64,000 nt of DNA, taken from assembly GCA_034670405.1 (NCBI GenBank), contig JAXDDX010000194.1, forward strand, positions 664,410 through 728,409, written 5' to 3'. The DNA comes from Hoplostethus atlanticus. Its lineage: Eukaryota; Chordata; Actinopteri; Trachichthyiformes; Trachichthyidae. The translations under genes were made by a program, and so were the position numbers. Shown here one piece after another: positions 53,501 through 64,000 of this stretch (positions within the stretch are counted from its first letter, which is position 1; every line of letters starts with the position of its first letter). The notes below the pieces were generated by a model. It was not told the origin of the DNA and made no database searches. It worked only from the letters and a program-made list of their open reading frames with translations.

Positions 53501-55884
53501 ATAACTGTAGGGTTTTAAATATGAATATGAAAATGTTCATATAAACCAAGTGGGGATTTGACAATTGTTTTACTCCACTTATTGTATTATTATGCTACAA
53601 TGTCTACTTATTACATTATAATTTAAAATATTTACCACTCTGTTTTCTATTATTGTATAGTAATGATAATCAACATATATCCAAAGTCAGATTGCCTCTG
53701 TTGGCTTTAACCAACCAACTCTCCTACAATGAAATTTCTTCTCAACCTTCAGTTCTAAATCCTTCCCAGCATGCATTCACATGTAAATGCTTGTGGAAGG
53801 GTTGATTCAAGAACATTTTGTTTTTTTATCTTGAGGGCATCCATTGAGCCCTAGATAGAGCTGCTATGGAGTTTTTTGGTAGACCACACAGGAGAGAGTT
53901 ACAGTAGTCAAGTCTTGATAACACAAAGGCATGGACACATTTCTCACAGTCAGCTGGGGAGAGCATCCCACGGACTTTGGAGACGTTACGCAGGTGATAG
54001 CATGCTGTTTATATTACCGATATACCGATGTGGTACTTAAGACTAAGACTTCATGACAGCTGGCTTTTCCCCTTCATCTACCTCGACTGACACAACTGTG
54101 GCAGTTCCCTTTAAGTAAGTGCTCATATGATTCTGGAAAAGTCCTGTAATAACTGATAAATGCCAGTAGTTAATGGACATCACCAACAGTACTGGGAGTT
54201 TTGCCTCTCAATGATTGGGTGATTGGGATTGATCCGTACTCCATCGGCAGAGAACAGCCCTCCAACATAATGGACCTCTTTCTTAAAAAGCTCGCATTTG
54301 GCTGGCCTGCGCTTTACACCGTGGTATTGAGAGCCTGTAGGACATGTCTCAGACCCTCAACGTGATGCTCAAATGTTGAAGCCATCTGGACCCTACTCAT
54401 TCCCCACATCATCATTACATTTTTTTTTTACATTACAGTCATTTAGCAGACGAGTTAGGTAGGGAAGCAAGAGAACTACTAGTCCCCAAAAATTGAGTGC
54501 ATCATCTCCCCAAACAAGCATCTAAGAGCATAACCAGTGCTAAAGTAAAAGAGCAATAAGCTATATATATACACACAACTTCCGTCACACTTCTTTGAAC
54601 TTTCTCCCCACCTAGATGTTACTATCCTTTGTGCCATAATCCAAGGTAAACACATGTAGAAGCCCAATTCAGATTAAAACAAAACAAAACAAATGAGTGA
54701 TATAACCCCCATCAGATGCAAGACCATAGCAGACATCAGGCTACACTCAGAGTCATTCCTCAGATGCCGCCGTTCGCCAGTTACCTACCCTAGCCAACAG
54801 TGGTATGCGGCACGTAATTGGGGTTATCAAGTGGGCACCTTCCTTCACCGATGTTTCGTTAAGTTAGGCCCACAACACCTCAAGAAGGCTCAACTGTGTA
54901 TTCCAGTGTCCTGGAATACACAGCCCCCTCTATGCCACCACCTCACAACTCCCTTTTACCCTTGCCATCTAATGCCTGCCATCAACCTAGCATTACCCTA
55001 TCTTTGATTAGCCTTGATCCTAGCCTTGACCTAGCATTAGCCTAGCCATATCAGTACAAGCCTGCCTACCTGATACATCAACACAACTAGACAACACAGC
55101 TAAACAGTGTGTGTGAGTAAGGGTAAGGGGTGGGGGTTGGGGTGGGTTAACCCCGTTTGGATACTATTCCCGGGTTAGGGAAAGGGAAGGTCGTCCCTGG
55201 TTCGGGTGCGAGGAGTGTGTGTGTGTGTGTGTGTGCACCACCATACCTATCCTTGACTAGGCTACTATCCTATCCTAGCTAGCAGTACAGACCCCCCTCA
55301 ATACCACAGTACGACACAGTACAATCCCATAAATACAGCCAAACAGTGTTATGCTACGCTACTTTATTCTACTCAGTATTATACTACGAGATACACAGTG
55401 CTACCCACAATGCCGCACAACCCAGCGGCACTTACCTTAGCGGGCTCCCCAGCTAGCATGCTTCCTCCTTAATCACAACCATTCACTTGCTCGCTCCGCT
55501 GCTTGCAACATATTCCTAACCACAAGTTTCAAGCTCCATCCACGAATGCCCAACTCACTTAGGAGTGAAAAAAACGGACTTTGCCACAAAACCACGAGAG
55601 CCAACTTTTACCCGCCAGTGTTAATTTGGTTGACGAATAAGTTTGGTCATAGTTTCCGTCAACAACATCTTTTCACTGACGAAAACTGACAAAATTAAAT
55701 AAATGGAAGTTTACATTTCACAATAGTTACTGTGGTATCAGCAGGAATATGTGAGCATATCTTTTTAAGTAAACAAATCAAAATTTCAAGTTGAGATCAG
55801 TCAAAGGGATAAATGAGCTTTTGAATTTAATTAATGCATATCCAATCATCTGGTTTCTAAATCTTTGGACACTTCAAAGGTTAA
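53501..55884. other. Duplicated intergenic interval (copy of 38741-41489)
   Basis: No gene. It lacks the L2-tail fragment of the first copy and has an extra segment at about 54875-55125. It contains the LINE fragment at 53839-53970 and the L2-tail stub at 54412-54560. Confidence 0.6.
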
Positions 55885-57225
55885 CTAGAAATTAATTTCC
55901 CGCAGAAAATGTGTGTGATTGCTGAACGAGCAAACTGTGAAATATATATTGCTCGGCTGTACTGGGTGGTCGCTAAGGTGTACCAGCTGGTTGCTATGGT
56001 GTCCTAGGTGGTTGCTAGGGTGTTTCAAGCTGGTTGCTATGGTGTCCTTGGCCCTGTGCTAGGGTGTTTCTCGCTGATTGCTAGGGTGTCCAAGGCCGTT
56101 GCTAGGGTGTTGCTAGGGTGTCCTAGGCTGTTGCTAGGGTGTCCTAGGCCGTTGCTAGGGTATGCTAGGCCGTTGCTAGGGTGTTTCTAGCTGGTTGCTA
56201 GGGTGTCCTATGCCGTTGATAGGGTGTTTCTAGCTGGTTGCTATGGTGTCCTGTGCTGTTGCTAGGGTGTTTCTAGTTGGTTGCTATGGTGTCCTAGGTG
56301 GTTCCGATGTTGTTTATAAGTTGCTAGAGTCTAATATGTCACGCCCTCCACTTCTGCCTCCTAGCAGTGTTCTCTACCTGTCTGTCTGTCTATGCTTGTG
56401 TGTCTGTGTTGATGGGTGTGGCTCCTGACTCCGGTTCCTCCCTGGCTCATCATCACCTCCCGCTCACCTGCTCTGCCTCTCACACCTGCGATTCATCATG
56501 TCATCTCCTCCAGTATATGAACCCCGGCTTTCCAACCACTGATCGCCAGAGCGTTGTTTGTCCTGCCCCATCAGTCTCGTTTCTCGGCCGCTTTGTAGTA
56601 TTTACTCAAAGTTTCCCCTACGCCTAGTGACTAACCTGCTATTCCTTGTCCAGATCCAGTCTCCTTCCTTGACTCCCCGCCTGCCCACCTACCACCACCT
56701 GCCTACCTGTCTGTCTTCCTGGTTACCTGCCTGTCGTCCTGCCTGCCTGTCTCCCAGCTCCGTTCACCCCGCTCCTGCACCAGCCCCGTCTCCCCAGCTT
56801 GCCATCCTGCCTTGCCCTTTCCCCTACCAATTCCCCAGTAAAACCTGTTTTTTCCCTACCTACGTCTCCGTCTCTGAGTTTTGCACTTGGGTCCATTAAA
56901 CACGGTCGTAACATAATATGTCAATGCTAACATGTACTAGCTGGATCTAAAATGGCCGCCTGGTTCCAAAATGGCAGCATCTGTAGTAGTACTAGTAGTA
57001 GTAGTTGAAAGTTGAATGAAGTTGAATGCAGTTGCATTACAAATACATGGAAGTCTATGGGGAGTACAAAGTACTCGATAATTCCTAAAGTACTGTAAGT
57101 ATCTCTTACAAAATACATAGCATATATATACAAATAATTCCTGACATTTTGACATATGACACATGCATGTAGCTCGAAAACTGCAGGACAAGATTGCTGA
57201 CTCAGCAGCAATCCCACTAATTAAT
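55885..57225 (-). mobile_element. Non-autonomous DNA element, second copy, with minisatellite and solo LTR
   Basis: Copy of 41490-42850 with a shorter GTTGCTAGGGTGT array (about 55970-56310). Confidence 0.55.
56337..56913 (+). mobile_element. Solo LTR, 577 bp, TSD TAATA
   Basis: Same insertion as 41971-42545, with TAATA at 56332-56336 and 56914-56918. It was copied by the segmental duplication. Confidence 0.8.
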
Positions 57226-58290
57226 TAATTCACTTACTTGTTTTCTACCTGCTCAATTCTTCCCAGCCTCCAGCCCCCTGTGACCCTCCAATCCAATCCA
57301 TGACCCTGAAGAAGAATCCAAGCCTATGCTAACTTTAGATGCTAAGTCAGACATACTGTTGAAGAAATACATTGGCCTTTGCTAGGTACTCAACCAAAAC
57401 CAACAACATTAAACACAGGAATATGGAATGTTGTCGGGGATAAAAAGACAGCTAAGACCCCCCCCCCCAACACACAGCTTTTCCGCTGGAAAACAATAAT
57501 AGATTCTGGTCACTCGCCGAGCTACACAGGCCTTTATCTCCAGTACAGCACCACACTCTCCCACAGTCTCTTCCATAAGGAGCAAAAGTGCAGCAAAAGG
57601 CCGACTGACTATATGCACTGACAAGCAGGTTATTGGTGAGGCAACTCACCCAGCTCAACAGACCCCCGAGCCAAAAACTCTGTTATCAGAGATGTAAAGA
57701 ATAAGATGGCAAAATATACTGTTTTCCTGGTGCCATGGTTCATGACATAATTGAAAATGACACACCTGAAAACCTAAAATTATGTAGGTACTAATGACAT
57801 TCCGAAGCAGCAGTCAGAACAATTCAAAAAGGATTTCGACCTACTATTTAATATATTCAGTTTCATCAGACTGTCGAGTCTGCACAGCTGGCTACCTCCA
57901 GTCTGAATTTTATTGACAATTTGAATCTGTTCTGGGAACGCAGACACCTCTTTACAACAGATGGCCTTCATCCAAACAGAGCTAGGGCATGACTGCTTGT
58001 TACAAATCTGCTGTACAACATCTACTATCCATTTGTTACCAACAAGCAGCACACTCCCCATTCCCCCTTCTCCTCTGGTCCAGTGAATGCAGCAAGCTTG
58101 CTGGTGTAGTAGCCACCATCAAACCACTCTACTGCCCAGTAGCCATAACAACACTATTAAGTTCTACCTTTGATTAAACTGCTAAATTCAAATGGCTTCA
58201 TAAACAATATCAGTGTCTGAGACGTTGCCCGGTACGTGTCATACCAGCTACATGGCTGATGTTACGAGGGAATCCATTCCACATTTAAAA
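57226..58290. other. Duplicated intergenic interval (copy of 42851-43929)
   Basis: No gene seen; differs from the first copy by small indels and by the length of the C-run at 57459-57467. Confidence 0.6.
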
Positions 58291-60000
58291 TAAAATCAAT
58301 CACGAGAGGCTAGGATTACAATTATAAAAATGTATTAACAGCATGAGAAGATGTGCATGGCCATGGGTTTGGCATAGACTCCAACACAATCTAACCCTTC
58401 TGGATATCTGATAGAACTGTGGTGCTGGTGGTGGCGGGTAGGAGGTGGTACGTCAGTCTTGTGCGGTTTAGGAAGCTGAAATGACAGAAACACAGAAGCA
58501 ACTGAGGGGGTACAAATAGAGGGAAATGGTTAGTAATTGGTTTCTGAAGAGGGAGAAAGGGGAGAAATCCTGCAGATTCCTCCTCTAAAACATCAGGAGG
58601 ATTCGTCCTTTCTCACTGACAAGGTACTGCAGGTGCTCATCCAGGCTCTTGTCATCTCCCGCCTGGACTACTACAACTCCCTCCTTGCTGGTGCCCCCAT
58701 CAGACCTCTGGAGCTTGTTCAGAAAGATGCAGCTCGTCTGGTGTTCAACTGCCCCAAGTTCTCCCATACAACTACCCTTCTCCGTTCTCTGCACTGGCTC
58801 CTTGTAGCAGCTCGCATCCAGTTCAAGATCCTGGTGCTAGCCTATAGGGTTTACCTCCAGGCTATGGTCAAGCCTTACACCCCCGCCCGACCACTTCGCT
58901 CTGCTGCCTCAAGGCGACTGGTTGCCCCATTGCTCAGAGGCCCCTGGGGGCCGATCTGCACGGTCACGGCTTTTCTCTGTCCTGGCCCCACAATGGTGGA
59001 ATGAATTTCCCACTGATGTCAGGACAGCAGACTCGCTGCCCATCTTTCGCCGCAGGCTGAAAACCCACATCTTCAAGAAACACTACCCTGACCCTTCCTC
59101 TTCAAGAAACACTACCCTGACCCTTCCTCTTCTAGAAACACTACCCTGACCCTTCCTATTCAAGAAACACTACCCTGACCCTTCCTCTTAGCACTTGCCT
59201 ATTTGTCTTCACTTACTTGTCTGAGCTCTTGTTTATTAGCTTGTTTATTTGATTCACTTATTTGTCTCATTTGTTAAATTAAAAAGTAGGTAGCTAACTT
59301 ATTGATCTTTTACCTCAGCACTGGTTCTGCTCTTAGTTGCTTGTTTAGGAAGGAGATGCACTTACAATTTCTGGTGGCTAGTAGTTCTCTTGCCTACCTA
59401 TGTTGAATGCACTTATTGTAAGTCGCTTTGGATAAAAGCGTCTGCTAAATGACTGTAAGGTAATGTAATGTAAAAAGGAGCATGGGCTAGGGTGGTTGGA
59501 CGATGCAGAGCTGGAGGCATGTTTGTTCCTACTGGCAAAATTATGAATGAAGGCGGTAGCCATCCTGATTGAGCTTAGGCTAAGCTCCATTTCAATCACG
59601 AGCGGCTAGGATTACAATTCTAAAAATGTATTAACTGTGAAAATGTGAAAATGTGCGTGAGCATGGGTTTGGCGTAGACTCCAAGAAGTATCCAGCGATA
59701 GGTCGAAGCTCCTTGGGGCAGGTAGGAGACAGGAGAACCCCCCCAAATCGATGGGGAATGCGGTGAGGAGCAGGTGGAGGAGAGAAGGGAGGCAGAAGAT
59801 CTAATTGTTGCAGAGACGTGGGGGAGATTCCCTGCATGGCGGCCGTAGTGGTGGCGCCGATCCTGAAAGAATGCCCTGTATATCTGTGGTGGGAGAGGAT
59901 ACATTTCTGCAGGACCAATCTTAGGTGGGTGTTGAACTATGATTTGGACATGGGGAAAAAGAAGGTGTCAGGAAAAGAGGAGAGGCCGAAGGAGTTCAAG
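58291..60000 (-). mobile_element. Tyrosine-recombinase retrotransposon remnant with nested L2
   Basis: Minus-strand frame 59918-59631 carries YTGHSFRIGATTTAAMQGIS as at 45438-45827. The nested plus-strand L2 3' fragment is at about 58527-59475, with ISRLDYYNSLLAG, RRRLKTHIFKK, a short 29-bp minisatellite (59085-59190) and the L2 tail. Confidence 0.65.
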
Positions 60001-61092
60001 GTCCCCAGGGATGCTTCCACTCCTGTACTGTCACGCCCTCCACCTCTGCCTCCTAGCAGTCCCTACCTGTCTGTCTCTGTCTGTGTGTGTGTGTGTATGT
60101 GTGGGCGGGCGTGGCTCCAGTCTCCGGCTCCTCCCTGCTTCATCACCTCATCCCAATCACCTGCTCTACCCCGCACACCTGCTATCCATCAAGTCATCAC
60201 CACCAGTATAAAGACCCCGGCTTTCCATCCACTCATCGCCAGATCGTTGTTTGTACTTCTCAGTCAGTATCGTTTCTCGGCCGCTTTGTAGAGTTTCTCT
60301 CAAGGTTCCCTTCCTGCTTACTAACCCTGATTCCTTGCCTAGATCCAGTCTCCTTCCCTACGCCCGTCTGCCAACACCTCCACCGTTCGTCTACCCTGTC
60401 TGTCTGTCTCCTGGATCCCTGCTTGTCGCCCATCCGCCTGTCTGTCTCCTGGATCCCTGCTTGTCACCTATTTGCCTGCCTCCCTACTCTGCTCCCCGCT
60501 CCTACTCCAGCCCTGCTTCCCCTTACCATCCCTGCATTACCTTCCTGTGTGTACCGTCTCCCAGTAAACCTGGTTTGTTCCTAACTCCGTCTCTGTGTTC
60601 TGTGGTTTGCACTTGGGTCCAGTACACAATCGTAACATGTACTCCCTGTTCACACACGACTGTGTGGCAACACACAGCACCAATACAATCATCAAGTTTG
60701 CGGACGACACAACAGTGGTAGGCCTGATCACCGACGATGATGAGGCGGCCTACAGAGAGGAGGTCAGCAGCCTGGCAGTGTAGTGCCAGGACAATAACCT
60801 TTCTCTCAACGTCGGCAAGACCAGGGAGCTGATCGTGGACTACAGGAAACGGGTCCATGCACGCCCCCATCCACATCAACGGAGCTGAGGTGGAGCGCGT
60901 CGGCAAAAACCTCACATGGAGCACACACACCGATACCGTTGTGAATAGAGTGTGGCAGCGCCTCTTCCCACTCAGGAGACTGAAGCGATTTGGTATGGGC
61001 CCCAAGATCCTCTGCAAGTTCTACAGCTGCACCAATGAGAGCATCTTGACTGGTTGCATCACCGCCTGGTATGGCAACAGCACAGCCCTGGA
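60001..61092 (+). mobile_element. Rex1-like LINE fragment, split by a solo LTR
   Basis: LINE sequence before 60029 resumes at 60638 with SLFTHDCVATHS, IIKFADDTTVVGL, the shared TAG at 60781-60783, and INGAEVERVGKNLTWS. Ends in a V-SINE. Confidence 0.8.
60029..60637 (+). mobile_element. Solo LTR, 609 bp, TSD TGTAC
   Basis: Starts TGTCACGCCC and ends CGTAACA. TGTAC flanks it at 60024-60028 and 60638-60642. The same LINE site is uninterrupted at 14295 and 45831. TATA-like 'cagtataaagaccccg' inside. Confidence 0.9.
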
Positions 61093-61517
61093 CCCAGGAC
61101 CAAGAAGGTCCTGGGTTCGATTCCCGCCTGGGGTGCTGTTGACTCTGGGGTGCCGAGGTGGGTTATCTCCTGGGCCTTTCTGTGTGGAGTTTGCATGTTC
61201 TCCCCATGCTCACATGGGTCTCCTCCTATAAAGAACCCCATCTAAAAACATGCAACATCCTGTCCTGTCCCTGACCAAGATGAGGACTCACACCTGGAAT
61301 TGGTCCCCGGGCGCTGGTATTGGAGGCTGCCCACTGCTCCCTGGCTGTTCCTGGAGGAAGGTTGGCGGGGATGGGAAAAAGCAGAGAATTCATTCAATTC
61401 GGACACCCTACCCTGCATGTGTGTGTGTACTGTGTTCGGCGGCCACTTACCCCCCTGCATGTGTTGTGTGTGTTGGTGCATGTTTGTGCATGCACCACCG
61501 AATTGCAAATAAAGTCT
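61093..61517 (+). mobile_element. V-SINE (tRNA-derived SINE)
   Basis: Copy of the V-SINE at 46286-46710, with B box near 61114, core 'gtgtggagtttgcatgttct' and AATAAAG end near 61509. Confidence 0.85.
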
Positions 61518-62169
61518 AATCTCTCAATGATTAGACTTGGCAGTTGCAGGACTGTATGATAATACCAATGAGGGGATGGGGATGGGCCCAAATCAAATGT
61601 TGCCTGAGGCCCCAGAAGACAAGAACAGGAACTAAATGGGCCCTATCATTAGATGGCCCCCAGCTGCAATTATATAGGGCACATTGTGGCTATGTAAGGA
61701 TCCTATGATAATCTTGCTTGACCAGAAATAATGACCAAGGGATCTCTCCAATAGCAAACCTGTGTGGTATCTGAGACTCTCTGAGCTATGTCCTCTTGAA
61801 CTGGGGGGCCCATGTTTTTTGTTTCTAGGCCGGGGCCCTGCTCTTTCAATATACAATATAATGTACAGGCACATAATCCAAGTAAAATTAGTGTAAATAA
61901 AATTTAATACAAACTAATTAATGCCCTGGTAGTCCGGGGCCCCTGGGCAGTTGCTGATTTTTTAAAATTGACTACATTTTTCTCTTTAAAACACGCTATA
62001 CAAATAAACTTTATCATCTTTTAAATTTTTTCCCCAGAGTCTCTCATACATTACCTTTTCAAAAGAAACTGTTCTTTTCTTCCTTCCTATTAATGATTGC
62101 AGTTACTGAGCTGTCCATTTGAAACAGCAATAACCCGGGGGTCTACTAGCTTTGTTTTTTTCTGGTAGC
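61518..62169. other. OR7 5' flank
   Basis: No gene. Homologous to other OR unit flanks; from about 61790 single-base indels become frequent. Confidence 0.7.
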
Positions 62170-62395
62170 AATACCTCTAGTGGGGCCTTTGATAATAAGG
62201 GCAGACTGCCGTGGTCCCTCGTCTGTGTTGAAAAGGTATAAAGGAGCAGACTTAGTGTTTCAGCTCAGTTAGTAAAGACTCACTGGCAGTCTACAGGACA
62301 GCAGATAAATGGGAGATGAAGACAAACGGTCATTTTTAAGCTGACATAATATTTATAGATTTACGGATATAGAGTTTAAATGAGGCATGTAAGTT
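62170..62395 (+). promoter_or_regulatory. OR7 promoter and leader, with indels
   Basis: TATAAA at 62237-62242 and 'cctttgataataagggcag' are kept. The donor context is altered to 'ggcatgtaagttt' by loss of G residues. Confidence 0.5.
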
Positions 62396-62656
62396 TGAAG
62401 TTGTTTACAGTAATAATACTGAATAATGTTAATGCATGTATGAACACAGTGTTAGTAATACACTAGTTTAAACTTTTACAAAATGCAAAATAATTTAAAA
62501 AAGACAACAACAATACGGCTGCTGCTGCTGCTATTAATAATAATAAAAAATAATAATAATATTAAGACATCCAAATCTTTTATTTTGAGGCAAATTAGAA
62601 GAATTACTGTTGTATTTTATTGCTGTATTTATTGTTTCATAAACCAAAAGGAGGAT

Positions 62657-63577
62657 CAGGCAAATTCTACACAGTTTTCATATTTTTATACTTAGGGCCT
62701 ATTTAAACAGTGGGCCTCTGAAATACTTATTTTTCATGATTGTTATTTCTTTGTACATTTTAATTGTCTTTGCCAATTTTTGCTCATTGTGATTATTTGT
62801 ATGAAGAGAGGCTTACATGAACCTATGTATCTTTTTCTAGCAGCCTGTTTGTAAATGAACTGTGGCAGTGCAGGGGTTTTTTCCATTCCTTCTGGTTCAG
62901 TAGTCCCCTTGACACTCACATTGTTTTTTGCTTCACTTTGTTTTTTGCAGATTTTCTGTTTATTTTACATATGCCCCTATAGAGTTTTGCAGCTTAGCTG
63001 TCATGTCGTATGACAGGTACCTTTCTATCTGTTGTCCACTAGAATATAATAGACGCATGACATCTAACAAGGTGGCTCTCTTTATTGTTGTGATATGGTT
63101 GTACCTTTTTCTCAAATGTCTTGTCCTATAGCATTGAGCATTCGTTTGACACTGTGTGGAAATGTCATTAACAAAGTGTACTGTGACAACACCTATTGTC
63201 AAGCTGGCATCTCTGACACCAGAGTAAATCACATCTATGGACTCTTTGGCACCGTTCTCACAGTTTTTCGTTCCTTTAACGCCAATCCTTTTCTCTTACA
63301 TGAAGAATTTTTCAAATTTGTTTAGCCGGCTCCAGAGAGACCAGACAGAAAGCTATTAGTACCTGCACCCTCCCCCTTGCTTCCCTTTCTGAACTTTTCC
63401 TTTGGGGGCTGTTTTGAAATATTTCAGGAGCAGATTTAATATGGACTAATGTACCACAAATGTTGCGCATTATTTTATCATTGTATTTTTTTATGATGCA
63501 ACCGCTCTTCAATCCTAAACAAAGTATGGAATTCGAATGTCCAAAATACGAAAGATATGTAAAACTCTGTTGTAAAA
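62657..63577 (+). pseudogene. Olfactory receptor OR7, start lost and many frameshifts
   Basis: Alignable to OR5 over its whole length, including the OR5-type loop 2 (SIRLTLCGNVINKVYCD) and the 5-bp C-terminal deletion. The start ATG is replaced by 'gatcaggcaa', and more than ten single-base or short indels shift the frame, for example 'tttctagcagcc' for 'tttctatgcagcc' and 'cctaaacaaagtatgg' for 'cctatcatgtatgg'. Only short in-frame pieces such as MSYDRYLSICC remain. Because the flanks have equal damage, some breaks may be sequencing errors rather than true mutations. Confidence 0.85.
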
Positions 63578-64000
63578 TGTAGGGTACTCACAGGGTTCAT
63601 ATGCAAGTGTAATGGAAAACATTGGATAACATTTTGATAATTTATAGCTTGACAAGTTTGGTAATTTTACAAAAAAAAAGATGGAAAAATTATCCTGATA
63701 ATACATCACCTTCATTCACTTAATGTGAAATGTTGAAATGTCATTTAACCCTCATGTTATGGTGTGGGTCAAATTGACCCGTTTAAAAGTTAAAAAAATT
63801 TAAAAAAAAAGTTTTCAGCATGAAACCTTTTCTGCTGGCCTCAATTTCGATAAAAAAAATGAACAAATACATGGTCCTCATCTCCCAATATGTGTCAGGC
63901 AATGATATCACAGGTACCCCAGGGTTCTCGAAGTTAAATTTAAGACTTTTTAAGACCTTTTTAAGTCCCACTTAGAATGAAATTTAATGGGCCTATACTT
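63578..64000. other. OR7 3' flank
   Basis: No gene. Homologous to the OR5 3' flank, with the same rise in indels; runs off the window. Confidence 0.7.

Overview
The window is a stretch of a ray-finned (teleost) fish genome. It is a tandem cluster of delta-type olfactory receptor (OR) genes, all on the + strand, embedded in fish-typical mobile DNA: L2 and Rex1-like LINEs, V-SINEs, hAT elements, a piggyBac-like fragment, tyrosine-recombinase retrotransposons, solo LTRs and a damaged endogenous retrovirus. The teleost assignment rests on the receptor family and on the V-SINE and L2-tail signatures; no species is inferred.

Receptors. Five single-exon ORs are intact: OR1 3428-4351, OR2 8622-9536, OR3 16426-17352, OR4 37266-38192, OR5 47846-48760. 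OR6 (53129-53500) has lost both ends. OR7 (about 62657-63577) is riddled with indels. Most copies share a promoter block with a TATAAA box, then a short leader ending in a GTAAGT donor-like site about 210-280 bp before the ATG, so a 5' noncoding exon is likely. The proteins are nearly identical from the first intracellular loop onward but fall into two N-terminal types and two TM4/extracellular-loop-2 types, the mosaic expected from gene conversion.

Layout. 1-2900: gene-free, old repeats. 2960-4800: OR1. 4900-8445: LINE fragments, a DNA element and a tRNA-Lys-derived stub. 8446-9536: OR2. 10424-15205: a minus-strand LINE with an open RT frame, then a tyrosine-recombinase element carrying a nested L2, then another LINE. 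15935-17352: OR3. 18204-21010: piggyBac-like fragment and minus-strand L2. 21011-35084: minus-strand endogenous retrovirus (one LTR, leader, gag, deleted pol, env, two downstream accessory frames) with a 3.5-kb L2 inserted in env and a hAT MITE inserted in the last accessory frame. 35085-38192: LINE pieces and OR4. 38193-49630: repeats and OR5. 49630-64000: a second copy of much of the OR4-OR5 interval, carrying OR6 and OR7.

How it fits together. The ORs are odorant-sensing GPCRs of olfactory neurons; the cluster has grown by unequal exchange between repeat-rich units. Unit comparison gives empty sites that date insertions: a solo LTR at 60029-60637 is absent from two sibling sites, whereas the LTRs at 41971 and 56337 were copied by the duplication. 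The last 2.2 kb (from about 61790) shows indels in coding and noncoding DNA alike, which looks like unpolished sequence as much as pseudogene decay. The most unusual content is the retroviral accessory frame 22131-23030, which encodes an acidic/proline-rich region followed by a strongly basic, heptad-containing C-terminus that resembles a bZIP-type regulator.
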